The notes under the pieces were generated by a model, which saw only the letters and a list, made by a program, of their open reading frames with translations, was not told where the DNA came from and did not search any database. Made by a program: the position numbers and the translations under genes. From JAVBMV01 sp031552145 (lineage in GTDB: Bacteria; Myxococcota; Myxococcia; Myxococcales; UBA5297), in NCBI GenBank assembly GCA_031552145.1, contig JAVBMV010000005.1, positions 1 to 64,000 on the forward strand: DNA of 64,000 nucleotides, read 5' to 3'. Shown one piece after another: positions 35,499 to 43,781 of the stretch (its first letter is position 1; each line of letters starts with the position of its first letter).

Positions 35499-36650
35499 TC
35501 ATCGCCTCCCTCGGGTTCGGGATGGCTTCTTCTTGGGGGAGCTTCCTGCCACAGCAGGCGCTCCCAGCTCTCGCTCGATCTGTTCCGTGCTGGGGAGGCT
35601 GCTCTTGAGCTGCTTCGGCAGAGACTGGACGAGCTGGTACTCGGCGACACCGATGGGATTCTTGGCGGCGAGGAGCGCATACTCGACCACCATCCGGTTC
35701 TTCGTCTTGCAGAGGAGGAGGCCGATGGTGGGGTTGTCGAGGTCGTTGCGGATCTGGGCGTCAACGGCGCTCAGATAGAAGCCGAGTTGGCCGGTGTGGT
35801 CAGGCTTGAACTCGGTCGCCTTCAACTCGACCACGACGTAGCAGCGGAGGCCCAAGTGGTAGAAGAGCAGGTCGATGTGGAAGTCGTCGCCTCCGACCTC
35901 GACATGGACCTGCCTCCCGACGAAGGCGAAGCCAGCACCGAGTTCCAAGAGAAACGTGGTGATCTGGCTGGTCAACGCTGTCTCGATGGCCCGCTCGTCG
36001 GCTTCGGTTCCGACCCCGAGGAAATCGAAGTGGTAGGGGTCTTTCAAGGCGGCGGTCGCCTGCGTGGCATGGGGTTCGGGGAGATGGCGGTCGAAGTTGG
36101 TCGCCGCCTTCCCGGTGCGTTCGAGGAGTTGGCTCTCGATTTGGTGCATGAGCACGGACCGGGACCAGCCATGCTCCAAGGCTTGGGCGGCGTAGAAGCG
36201 CCGCGCCTTCGCTGTCTTCACCTTCGTCAGGAGGACGATGTTCGCGCCCCAGCTCAATTGTCCAACAGGTTGTTGGAGAATTGCTTCGTCAGGCCACGCC
36301 TCGGCGAACGCCCTCATGTACATGAGGTTGGCGCGGGAGAACCCATGCATCTCTGGGAATGCGGTTCGTAGATCGTGGCCGAGCTTGTCGATGACGCCGG
36401 AGCCCCACTTCTGGGTCTTCTGCTTCTCCAAGATGCTGTTGCCGATCTCCCAGTAGAGCTGGACGAGCTCGGTGTTGACGGCGACAGCGGCGCGTCTTCT
36501 TCCCTCTGAGATCCTCGACTTCAGCTCCGATAGCCACGAGGTGTAGCCCTCATGAGCCTCGGTCAGCGCGGCCACCGCCCGTCGCGGCGGGGCGGCCGGT
36601 GGCCGAGACTTTACCGGGACAAGGGAGCGTGTCTTCTTGGTCGGGCTCAT
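35499..36650 (-). CDS. YhcG/DUF1016-type PD-(D/E)XK nuclease
   Basis: The 383-residue protein has an N-terminal DUF1016 region (about residues 28-175: LVQLYWEIGNSILEKQ, FSRANLMYMRAFAEAWP) and a C-terminal PD-(D/E)XK nuclease fold with FHIDLLFYH (Asp) and VVVELK (ExK), then GQLGFYLSAVD and GLLLCKTKN. This matches E. coli YhcG, often carried on accessory DNA; roles in DNA processing or defence are proposed but not settled. N- and C-termini are basic, Pro/Ser/Lys-rich extensions. Its neighbour is a decayed acetyltransferase, so this patch looks acquired. Confidence 0.9.
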   Translation of the reverse strand: MSPTKKTRSLVPVKSRPPAAPPRRAVAALTEAHEGYTSWLSELKSRISEGRRRAAVAVNTELVQLYWEIGNSILEKQKTQKWGSGVIDKLGHDLRTAFPEMHGFSRANLMYMRAFAEAWPDEAILQQPVGQLSWGANIVLLTKVKTAKARRFYAAQALEHGWSRSVLMHQIESQLLERTGKAATNFDRHLPEPHATQATAALKDPYHFDFLGVGTEADERAIETALTSQITTFLLELGAGFAFVGRQVHVEVGGDDFHIDLLFYHLGLRCYVVVELKATEFKPDHTGQLGFYLSAVDAQIRNDLDNPTIGLLLCKTKNRMVVEYALLAAKNPIGVAEYQLVQSLPKQLKSSLPSTEQIERELGAPAVAGSSPKKKPSRTRGRR

Positions 36651-36717
36651 GGGCTAGTGGAGTCTACCCGCTGCCCCTGACACGAGGCCAGCCGAAGGGA
36701 CTTGATGATCGAGCTGC

Positions 36718-37467
36718 TCAGCCTGGTCTCTTGAGCCAATAGGCCACATAGCCGACGTAGTAATACCCCTCGATGCAGGCTTCGATCTCGCGCCGCGCCA
36801 TCGCGATGGCGTCGCGCAGGGCGGGCTCCTCGGCCGCCTGCGGCTCCAGGGCGTCGCAGCGCGCGCGAAGTGGCCTGTAGTACTCGTCCCACCAGGCGGA
36901 GCGCGAGAGGCCGAAGCTGTCGACGACCTGGAAGCCGGCGTCCTGAGCGGCGACCGTGTTGGGCCCGAGAGACTCCATGCCAGGGTACTCACGGCCCCAG
37001 AACTCGAGCAGGTTGGCGGGGGCGGCCTTGTTGAGCCAGGTCGCCTCAGTGACGACGGCCTGTCCCGAGGGCGTCAGGAGAGGGCGCCAGGTCGCAAGCG
37101 CTCCGCCGAAGCCGAGGTGATAGGCGGCACCCTCGCACCAGAGGAGGTCGAACGTTTCCCAAGAGGGATCGACCTTCGAGAAGTCGCCCACGCGCGCCTC
37201 GAGGTTGGTCAGGCCCTGGCGCTTCGCTTCGGCGGTGACCTTCTCGATGAAGGGGGCGTGGAGATCGATGGCGAGCACCGTCGCTTCCGGGAAGTGTCTG
37301 GCGAGGCAGAGCGAGGCCCTGCCGATGCCGCAGCCCAGATCGATGATGCGGGCGCCGGGGCGTAGAGGAGCGACGCACCTGGCCCAGTTCAGCGTCTCGC
37401 GATCGGAGCCGGGGGCATGCCGGGGAAGGTCCTCGAAGAGGAGCCAGAAGGCGGTCTCGGGGGTCAT
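36718..37467 (-). CDS. class I SAM-dependent methyltransferase
   Basis: The 249-residue protein has the Rossmann methyltransferase motif I IIDLGCGIGRASLCLA, motif II VLAIDLH and motif IV FDLLWCEGAAYHLGF. The C-terminal part has Tyr-rich EGYYYVGYVAYWLKRPG. The target is unknown; general layout is that of small-molecule methyltransferases. The start is MTPETAFWLLFED, where homology-like sequence begins. It is transcribed away from the nuclease gene with a 67-base gap and lies just downstream of tmRNA on the same strand. Confidence 0.85.
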   Translation of the reverse strand: MTPETAFWLLFEDLPRHAPGSDRETLNWARCVAPLRPGARIIDLGCGIGRASLCLARHFPEATVLAIDLHAPFIEKVTAEAKRQGLTNLEARVGDFSKVDPSWETFDLLWCEGAAYHLGFGGALATWRPLLTPSGQAVVTEATWLNKAAPANLLEFWGREYPGMESLGPNTVAAQDAGFQVVDSFGLSRSAWWDEYYRPLRARCDALEPQAAEEPALRDAIAMARREIEACIEGYYYVGYVAYWLKRPG

Positions 37468-37529
37468 TCTCAGGATTATGCCACGGCAAGACCGGTGCCG
37501 TCGGCGCACCTTCGGGATTGAATCAAATA

Positions 37530-37889
37530 TGGAGGCGGCGGGAATCGAACCCGCGTCCGAAAGCCTTCCATCCTCGCTCCTACGTGCGTTTCCCGCATTC
37601 GTTTTCGTTGGGCCTCCTACGGGAGGGAATGCCCAGCGAATTTCCCCGCTATTTCTCGCAAGCGCCCCACGGGGGAGGACGCTCGCCAGCCCGCTTTATG
37701 GCGCCCTAACCTCGCCCCCGCAGGCGGGGGAGCGAGAGGACGCGCGCTTCAACGGCTCTTAGGCCGCGAGCGCGAGCTCAACGTTGTCGTTGGCTGTTGT
37801 GATTTCCCAGGACAGTTTTACGAGGTGACCCGAGATCCTCGGCACGCAACTCATGACTTCAGAACCTTCGTCGAAACCAGTTCGCCCCC
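37530..37889 (-). ncRNA. ssrA: transfer-messenger RNA
   Basis: On the minus strand the 5' end GGGGGCGAACTGGTTTCGAC and the 3' T-arm plus acceptor (GGGTTCGATTCCCGCCGCCTCC) pair as the tRNA-like domain; the CCA end is not encoded. The tag frame starts at the resume codon GCC (37794) and reads ANDNVELALAA followed by TAA (37761-37759). It is a one-piece tmRNA of about 360 nt. It rescues stalled ribosomes and tags products for ClpXP/Lon-type proteases. smpB is not in the window. Confidence 0.95.
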
Positions 37890-37903
37890 TTCTATTCTTG
37901 GAC

Positions 37904-37939
37904 GGCCAGAGACCGCTCTTGTTTTGTAAGCCTCTGGCC
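37904..37939 (-). promoter_or_regulatory. inverted repeat upstream of ssrA
   Basis: GGCCAGAG (37904-37911) and CTCTGGCC (37932-37939) form an 8-bp inverted repeat spanning about -15 to -50 relative to the tmRNA 5' end. It could be a regulator site or part of the promoter region; no clean -10/-35 pair was found. Confidence 0.3.
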
Positions 37940-38029
37940 CCCCGCAGTCAACGGGCGCGGGGCGGCGTCGCGCGAGACGGCACCGCCGACCGGCGCGACA
38001 CCGCCCGAGAGCTCTCGCCCCGAAAGAGC

Positions 38030-38458
38030 CTACTGGTTCTTCGTGGGCCAGTTGGAGCCCGGGGAATCGGAGGGGCTCGTGGGGTAGGCGGGGTTGCTCT
38101 TCTGCATTTCGCTGCCGGTGTTGGCGGAGACGATGGAGATGGAATGGAGCTCGTTCTTGTCCTTCTTCAACTCGAAGTTGGCGCGAACGTGCTGCCCCTC
38201 CTGAAGGTCGCGCGCCGAGGTGACGCCCTGGAATTGCGTCTGGCGGTTCACGACGAAGGGAATGGCGGCGCCGTTGTACTCAATGGTGATCTTGTCGCGC
38301 GCCGCCTGGAGCACCTTGCCGGTGAGCTGCTGGTTCGCAGCCTGGCTGTGGGTGCCCTGCTTGGCGCCGGCATCCATCTTCTCCTTTTCGTCGGCCGCCA
38401 GGGCGGGCGTGGAGAGGAGCATCGCTAGGGCCGCAAGAGCGGCACAGGATTTCATCAT
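38030..38458 (-). CDS. small secreted hypothetical protein
   Basis: The 142-residue protein has a signal peptide (MMKSCAALAALAMLLSTPALA) and a mature domain with LTGKVLQAARDKITIEYNG, FVVNRQTQF and LQEGQHVRANFELKKD. The strand pattern suggests a small beta-barrel (OB-like or DUF5666-like). A disordered Pro/Ser tail ends the protein. The start ATG has GGAGG 8 bases upstream. No partner is evident; function unknown. Confidence 0.8.
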   Translation of the reverse strand: MMKSCAALAALAMLLSTPALAADEKEKMDAGAKQGTHSQAANQQLTGKVLQAARDKITIEYNGAAIPFVVNRQTQFQGVTSARDLQEGQHVRANFELKKDKNELHSISIVSANTGSEMQKSNPAYPTSPSDSPGSNWPTKNQ

Positions 38459-38647
38459 TGCCGTTACCTCCATTCCCGCTGCCCGTTTGGGCACGGGCGC
38501 TCGTGTGTTGGCCGAAGCTATGGATGCACCGATAGAGGGAGGAAGTAGCGACGATTGGGGAGCGCCCGCATGGGGAGCCCAAAACGGCGTTCGCCGGACC
38601 CCTCGAGAGGCCCGGCGAACAGAGAAGAGAGGAGGATGGAGCGCTAC

Positions 38648-40219
38648 TTACTGGACGAAGGAGGCCGTCTCTTCCATCCAAGCCTGGGCGATGGAGCGCT
38701 CGCGCGCGGTCTTGAGCAGGGTGGTGTTGATCTGCTCGCGCAGCGCCGCGAGCTGCTCGACCGGCTGCTTCAGCTCCTTCATCTTGATGAGCGCCTGGGC
38801 GTAGTTGTTGCAGCCCTCGCCCCAGTCCTTCTTGGAGAAGAAGATCTCGCCGATCTTGACGTAGGCCTCGGGCAACCGCTCCTGGACGGAGAGCGCCTCG
38901 GTGAGGGCCGCGTGCGCCTTCTCCGCATCCTTCTTCACGTCGAAGAGCAGCGCGCCCTTGGCGTAGAGTGCCTTGCCGTTGAAGTTATTGAAGTCGACCG
39001 CCTTGGCGAAGTAATCGAGCGCCTCGTCGTAGCGCGCCATGGCCTGTAGCTGGAGGCCGTAGGTGAGGAAGAAGCGGTCGTCCTCCTTGACGATTCCGCG
39101 CAGGCCGTCGAGCAGGGCGAGCGCCTTGGCGTCGTCGCCAGCCTGATGCATCGCGGTGGCGCCGCCGTAGTAGAACTCGATCACGTACTTGTCGAGCTTG
39201 AGCGCCGCATCGATCTCGGAGGCGGCAGCGGCGGCATCCTTCGACGCGGCCTTGACGCGGCCGTTCACGAAGTGGGCCCAGGCCAGGTTGGGGGCGCCCT
39301 CGAGCGCCTTGCCGATAGCGGTCGTCGCCTCGGGAAGCTTGCCCGCGGCGAGCATCAGCTCCGCCACGCCCACGAAACCCATCGCGCGGACGACCGGAGC
39401 GACCTGGTCGTCGGGGCGCTGAACTACGTCGGAGAGCGTCCCGAGAGCATCCTCGAGCCGCTGCCCGCGGGCGATGTCGGCGCGGGAGCGGCCGATGAGC
39501 GAGCGCGCGTGCTCGGAGTAGGCCTCGATGCCCTTGGTGTAGAAGTTGCGCGCGTTGAGATAGTCGCCCTCTTCGAAGTAGAGATCGGCGGTGTCGCAGG
39601 CGAAGCGGGGGTTGCGCCACTCTGTATCGGCGGCGCGCTTGAAGGCCACCTTGGCCTCGCCCAGCTTGCCCTGGGCCCGGAAGGCGCGCCCGATGCCATT
39701 GACGACGTGGGAGCTGGCGGCGACGTCGGCCACCTTCTGCGCGTAGGCCTCGGCCTCGGCATACTTCTTATTGCCGATCATCTCGAGGATGATCGCGCCG
39801 AAGCGCTCGTTCAGATTGTCGTTGAGCGCGGCCGCCTTGGCCGTCCATTGGTGCGCGTTCGCCTCGTCCTTCGTCATGGCGAGGTCGACCCAGCGGATGG
39901 CGTAGAGCTCGGCGAGCGAGGAGATGGTGAAGGGATAGCTGTCGTCGAGCGCGATCATCTCGAGGAGCAGTTTCTCGGCCTCGGCGTAGGCGCCCGGGGT
40001 ATCCTTGTAGAGGAGATCCTTGGCCTCTTTCCCGAGCTTGCGCACCTGCTTGCCGGTGTCGACGTGGCTCTTGTAGGCCCAGAGGGCGACGCCGAGGATG
40101 GCGGCGACGATGAGCACGTCGCGGATGAAGCCGCCGAAGGACTCACGCTTGCGCCAATCGCCGCCCGCGGCCTGCTTGTTCTTGCCCGTCGCCTCTGTGT
40201 TCTTGGTGTTGGTTGCCAC
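38648..40219 (-). CDS. membrane-anchored TPR protein
   Basis: The 523-residue protein has a polar N-terminus, one transmembrane helix (DVLIVAAILGVALWAY, about residues 33-48) and around ten tetratricopeptide-like helical pairs (for example SHVVNGIGRAFRAQGKLGEAKVAF, ALDYFAKAVDFNNFNGKALYAKGALLF split across units, AYVKIGEIFFSKKDWGEGCNNYAQAL). It is likely a periplasmic or cytoplasmic scaffold tethered to the inner membrane. Codon use is typical of the genome, with high Lys content. No operon partner is evident; specific role unknown. Confidence 0.85.
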   Translation of the reverse strand: MATNTKNTEATGKNKQAAGGDWRKRESFGGFIRDVLIVAAILGVALWAYKSHVDTGKQVRKLGKEAKDLLYKDTPGAYAEAEKLLLEMIALDDSYPFTISSLAELYAIRWVDLAMTKDEANAHQWTAKAAALNDNLNERFGAIILEMIGNKKYAEAEAYAQKVADVAASSHVVNGIGRAFRAQGKLGEAKVAFKRAADTEWRNPRFACDTADLYFEEGDYLNARNFYTKGIEAYSEHARSLIGRSRADIARGQRLEDALGTLSDVVQRPDDQVAPVVRAMGFVGVAELMLAAGKLPEATTAIGKALEGAPNLAWAHFVNGRVKAASKDAAAAASEIDAALKLDKYVIEFYYGGATAMHQAGDDAKALALLDGLRGIVKEDDRFFLTYGLQLQAMARYDEALDYFAKAVDFNNFNGKALYAKGALLFDVKKDAEKAHAALTEALSVQERLPEAYVKIGEIFFSKKDWGEGCNNYAQALIKMKELKQPVEQLAALREQINTTLLKTARERSIAQAWMEETASFVQ

Positions 40220-40512
40220 GTTGGACTCTCCTGGCGCCTGAACCCAGTTGATTCGTTACGTTCGAGATGGCGCCCTGCCCACGGCAAAGGGGCGCCGCCC
40301 ACTCTGTGGAGGAGAGGGCAAACTATCCGACAAGAAGGGAGACGGAGATAGCACCGGCCCTTCCGGAGTGTCAAGCGCGGTAGGAGAGGGTGGCAGAGAG
40401 GAGCGCCCCGCCAGAAAGGGCCAATGGCAAGTGCGGTCGATAGGCACTCTGGGAGGCGCTCGGCTGCTGCCCTGGGTGCGATTTGCGCCCAGAGCGGCGC
40501 CCACGCTCCCGC
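40220..40512. other. intergenic region without recognisable features
   Basis: This 293-base gap between two minus-strand genes shows no convincing gene on either strand. The TPR gene's promoter must lie here, but no clear -35/-10 pair was identified. Confidence 0.4.
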
Positions 40513-40989
40513 CTATAGGCCTCTAACGAAACGCCAGACGTTCTCTTCACGGACGAAGGCGAACTCGGCGGTGTCGGCTTGGCGCGACCAGGTGGGGATC
40601 TCCGAGACGCCCGGCATCTGATAGTTCATCTCGTAGAAGTACTGTGCCTTCGCGGTCTTGCCGGTGATCTGGATCGCCTTTAGCCTGATGTCGGCGCGCA
40701 CGCGGGAGGCCTGCCTGGCCCACTCGGTCAGCTTCTGCTGCAGGTCGGTGTAGTCGGCGTCGTCCGCTGGCTCGGGGGTGCCCGAGTTCTCGAAGTAGCT
40801 GGGGCTGACCAGACGCATGATCGACTCGACGTTCCGTTCCTCCAACCCCTTCTTGTAGGCGGCGACGACATCAATGATCTCCCTATTCTCGTCGGAGTCC
40901 TCGATCTCCGTTCCCGGGATGAGCGAGGGTGAGCAGGCCGCCGCGGCGAAGAGTAGGGTGAAGAGTGCGAGTAAGGGGCGCTTGCGCAT
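40513..40989 (-). CDS. lipoprotein with NTF2-like domain
   Basis: The 158-residue protein has a signal peptide ending AAAAC (Cys19, lipobox-like) and a mature domain with NREIIDVVAAYKKGLEERNVESIMRLVSPSYF split over residues 35-67, the helix-strand signature of NTF2/SnoaL-like cone folds. It ends with the strand pattern KAQYFYEMNY ... FAFVREENVWRFVRGL. Such domains can bind small hydrophobic ligands or act as scaffolds; no catalytic claim is possible. It may share a transcript with the TPR gene downstream. Confidence 0.82.
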   Translation of the reverse strand: MRKRPLLALFTLLFAAAACSPSLIPGTEIEDSDENREIIDVVAAYKKGLEERNVESIMRLVSPSYFENSGTPEPADDADYTDLQQKLTEWARQASRVRADIRLKAIQITGKTAKAQYFYEMNYQMPGVSEIPTWSRQADTAEFAFVREENVWRFVRGL

Positions 40990-41162
40990 GTGGGCTCCTG
41001 CGGGATGGATGGGCGAGATGTCTCGCGGCGTGGGCGCAATGTCAACCTTCCCATGCTCGGGCTATTCCGGCTAGGGGCCCGGTTGCGCGGGCCGCGGTGC
41101 GGCGTTAGTCGAGGCCTTCTGCCCCTGCACCACGCATAGAGGGCGCTATTGAGGAGCATGCC

Positions 41163-41567
41163 ATGCCAAGCGAAGCGCTGCACGAGCCACTCGATCGGAT
41201 CAGCCAAGCCACTGCCGACAACCACCGGGCGATCCAGTCGCTGCGGGAGGAGCTCGAGGCCGTCGACTGGTATCAGCAGAGGATCGATGTGACGCCCGAT
41301 CCGGAGCTGAGGGAGATCCTGGAGCACAACAGGGATGAGGAGAAGGAGCACGCCGCGATGCTGGTCGAATGGCTGCGCCGGCGCGACAAAGCGTTCGACC
41401 AGGCCTTGCGCTCCTATCTGAATACCGAGGGCTCGCTGGTGGAGTTGGAGAGGCGCGTCGAGGGAAAGGCTCTCGAGGGAAAGACTCTGGAGGGAGAGGG
41501 CGAGGCAGCTCATGCGGGACCGGAGGCGCCGCGCTTCTCCATCGGCGGGTTGAGGGGCGCCGGCTGA
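41163..41567 (+). CDS. encapsulated ferritin-like protein (EncFtn) with C-terminal cargo-tag-like peptide
   Basis: The 134-residue protein has the two-helix EncFtn fold: LREELEAVDWYQQRID and LREILEHNRDEEKEHAAML, with expected ferroxidase ligands Glu30, Glu60 and His63 and conserved Trp36-Tyr37. EncFtn forms decameric rings that oxidise Fe(II) and store iron only inside an encapsulin shell. A Gly/Glu-rich linker leads to PRFSIGGLRGAG, which resembles encapsulin cargo peptides of the LTVGSLR type. Usually the shell gene follows directly; here the next gene is a small Cys/His protein in the opposite direction, so the shell is not in the neighbourhood. GAGGAG lies 6 bases before the ATG. Confidence 0.9.
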   Translation: MPSEALHEPLDRISQATADNHRAIQSLREELEAVDWYQQRIDVTPDPELREILEHNRDEEKEHAAMLVEWLRRRDKAFDQALRSYLNTEGSLVELERRVEGKALEGKTLEGEGEAAHAGPEAPRFSIGGLRGAG

Positions 41568-41578
41568 GGCGCCTCAGC
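41563..41578. terminator. palindrome at convergent stop codons
   Basis: GCTGAGGCGCCTCAGC is a perfect 16-base palindrome that contains the stop codons of both convergent genes. As RNA it gives a 6-bp stem with a 4-base loop. No T run follows. Confidence 0.3.
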
Positions 41579-41783
41579 ACTTGGCGACGGCGAGGCGGAA
41601 GCTCAGCGGGGTGCTGTGCCACTCGACGCGGTGGAGCGTGAAGTGGTTCGCGCAGTAGTGGGAGCCGTGGCTGGTGCAGCAGGCGGTCGCGGTCGCCTCA
41701 CAGCCCAGCGCCTCGCACCGCTTCTCGAGGCGCCACTTGACGTACTCCGCGACGGTCATCTCTTTGAGCGCTCCATCTTCCAT
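41574..41783 (-). CDS. small Cys/His-rich putative zinc-binding protein
   Basis: The 69-residue protein has CEALGCEATATACCTSHGSH, then YCANHFTLHRVEWH: a spacing of Cys-x4-Cys-x6-Cys-Cys with later His/Cys pairs that suits one or two zinc sites, somewhat like a B-box. The N-terminal part is a short amphipathic helix (TVAEYVKWRLEKR). GGTGA precedes the ATG. It is convergent with the EncFtn gene. No family is assigned and function is unknown. Confidence 0.65.
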   Translation of the reverse strand: MEDGALKEMTVAEYVKWRLEKRCEALGCEATATACCTSHGSHYCANHFTLHRVEWHSTPLSFRLAVAKC

Positions 41784-41945
41784 CGTTCACCCCGGCCGGG
41801 AGAGAAGAAGAAGTTGCCATGATAACCCAAGTTCGATGCAAAGAGAATGCGCACCGATTGGGGGATGGCGGTTGGCTCGCTATCATCGCCGCGGCAACGC
41901 ACTCACCCCTGCTCCCGATGGCACGCTCGGGAAGGAGCTCTCGAA

Positions 41946-42989
41946 ATGTTTGACGTGAAGGCAATTGGTGTCACCTCCGCGAAGTCGCCCCTCGAGCCGA
42001 TGCGCATCTCGCGCAGGGAGGTCGGCGAGCAAGACATCCTGATCGACATCGCCTATTGCGGGATCTGCCACTCCGACCTCCACCAGGTGCGCGACGAGTG
42101 GGGGGGCTCGCTCTTCCCGATGGTGCCGGGGCACGAGATCGCCGGGCGGGTCTCCAAGGTGGGTAAGGGTGTGACGCGCTTCAAGGTCGGGGATAACGCC
42201 GGTGTGGGCTGCATGGTCGACTCGTGCCGCACCTGTCGCCCCTGCGAGCGGGGGCTGGAGCAGTTCTGCCGTGCTGGCGCCGCCATGACCTACAACGGCA
42301 CGGAGATGGATCGCGCCACGCCCACGCAGGGAGGCTATTCCACGCAGATCGTGGTGAACGAGCGCTTCGCGCTGCGTATCGGTGCCGGGGCGAACTTGGC
42401 CGGCACCGCGCCCCTGCTCTGTGCTGGGATCACCACTTGGTCGCCGCTGCGCCACTGGAAGGTCGGCGCGGGGAGCAAGGTGGGCGTGGTGGGGCTGGGA
42501 GGGTTGGGCCACATGGCCGTGAAGCTGGCTGCGTCGATGGGCGCGGAGGTGACGCTGCTCTCGACCTCGCGCGCCAAGGAAGCGGATGCCAAGCGGCTGG
42601 GCGCCGCCCATTTCGTGCTGACGACCGAGCGCGCGGCGATGCGCCCTCTGAGCGACCACTTCGATCTGCTCATCGACACCATCTCGGCGCCGCACGATTA
42701 CAACACCTACCTGGAGCTGCTCGACGTCGACGGGGTGATGGTGCTCCTGGGCGTTCCGCCGGCACCGACGCCCGTGCACGCCTTCTCGCTCATCACGGGG
42801 CGCAAGACGCTGGCCGGCTCGCTGATTGGCGGAATCGCCGAGACGCAGGAGATGCTCGACTACTGTGCCGAGAAGGGGATCGTAGCCGACGTCGAGGTGA
42901 TCCCCTCATCCGCCTGCAACGAGGCCTACGAGCGGATGCTGAAGGGTGACGTGCGGTACCGATTCGCGATCGACGCCAAGACGCTCTAG
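41946..42989 (+). CDS. zinc-dependent alcohol dehydrogenase (YahK/cinnamyl type)
   Basis: The 347-residue enzyme has catalytic-zinc residues in YCGICHSDLHQ and PGHEIAG, the structural-zinc Cys set Cys-x2-Cys-x2-Cys-x7-Cys (SCRTCRPCERGLEQFC) and a Rossmann motif GLGGLGHMAVKLAASMGAEV. It matches YahK-type NADP(H)-dependent aldehyde reductases of broad specificity. Start MFDVKAIGV has AAGGAG 8 bases upstream. It is followed by a kinase gene 20 bases on, perhaps on the same transcript. Confidence 0.93.
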   Translation: MFDVKAIGVTSAKSPLEPMRISRREVGEQDILIDIAYCGICHSDLHQVRDEWGGSLFPMVPGHEIAGRVSKVGKGVTRFKVGDNAGVGCMVDSCRTCRPCERGLEQFCRAGAAMTYNGTEMDRATPTQGGYSTQIVVNERFALRIGAGANLAGTAPLLCAGITTWSPLRHWKVGAGSKVGVVGLGGLGHMAVKLAASMGAEVTLLSTSRAKEADAKRLGAAHFVLTTERAAMRPLSDHFDLLIDTISAPHDYNTYLELLDVDGVMVLLGVPPAPTPVHAFSLITGRKTLAGSLIGGIAETQEMLDYCAEKGIVADVEVIPSSACNEAYERMLKGDVRYRFAIDAKTL

Positions 42990-43009
42990 CGTTGGCGTAT
43001 GGGGGGCGC

Positions 43010-43744
43010 ATGGAGCTGGGCGAGAGTGGGAGCGAGGCAGCTTGGGAGGAGCGGGAGCGGCGTTGGGAGGCGCACGAGGCGATGGTGGCCCATGAGCTGC
43101 GCAACCCGCTCCAGAGCATCTCGCTGCAGCTGGAGATGGCGATGCGTCGGGTGGGCAGCGCGGAGAGCGTGCCGCTCGCTCGGCGCACCATCGAGCGGAT
43201 GCTGGAGGAGTGCAGAAAGCTGAACCGGCTGGTTGCGGATCTGCTCGACGCGGCTCGTCTCTCGGAGCGCCCCCTGGATCTGGAGCTGCGCTCCGTGGAG
43301 GTCGCGCAGCTGGTGGAGGGGGCTGTGGAGGGCAGCGCCGGAGCACTGGAGGGGCGCGAGCTGAGGGTCTCGGCACCCGCGGAATTGCCTCCGGTGAGGG
43401 GCGATCTACTGCGGCTGGAGCAGGTGCTGCTCAACCTGCTCGAGAATGCCGCCAAGTATTCGGCGCCCGAGAGCCCTATCGATTTGGTGGCCTCGGCGAG
43501 CGGCGGTGGGCTTCTTCTGGAGGTGCACGATCGTGGCGAAGGGATTGCGCCCGCCGAGCTACCCAGGCTCTTCGAGCGCTACTACCAGACGAAGCGCCCC
43601 CAGGAGCGGCGCAAAGGTTTGGGATTGGGGCTCTACATCGCCAAGGGGCTCGTCGAGGCGCATGGTGGGAAGCTCTGGGCCGAGAGCGAGCGGGGGCGTG
43701 GCAGCAGCTTTTTCGTCTGGCTCCCGGCCGACATCAGTCACTAG
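43010..43744 (+). CDS. soluble histidine kinase without sensor domain
   Basis: The 244-residue protein consists of a short N-terminal helix, a HisKA dimerisation domain with phospho-acceptor His28 in MVAHELRNPLQS, and a HATPase_c domain (N box LLNLLENAAKYS, G1 VHDRGEGIAP, F box RLFERYY, G2 KGLGLGLYIAKGLVEAHGG). There is no transmembrane segment, PAS or receiver domain, so input must come from a partner or from oligomer state. No response regulator gene is nearby. It lies 20 bases after the dehydrogenase gene. Confidence 0.9.
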   Translation: MELGESGSEAAWEERERRWEAHEAMVAHELRNPLQSISLQLEMAMRRVGSAESVPLARRTIERMLEECRKLNRLVADLLDAARLSERPLDLELRSVEVAQLVEGAVEGSAGALEGRELRVSAPAELPPVRGDLLRLEQVLLNLLENAAKYSAPESPIDLVASASGGGLLLEVHDRGEGIAPAELPRLFERYYQTKRPQERRKGLGLGLYIAKGLVEAHGGKLWAESERGRGSSFFVWLPADISH

Positions 43745-43781
43745 TCACTGAGTCGCTTGGGCACGGCGCTCGCCATCCTCC

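Noticed and set aside
37205..37762. Protein gene overlapping the tmRNA region
   Set aside because: The frame runs through the 3' half of ssrA and the methyltransferase gene on the opposite strand; the tmRNA structure explains the sequence.
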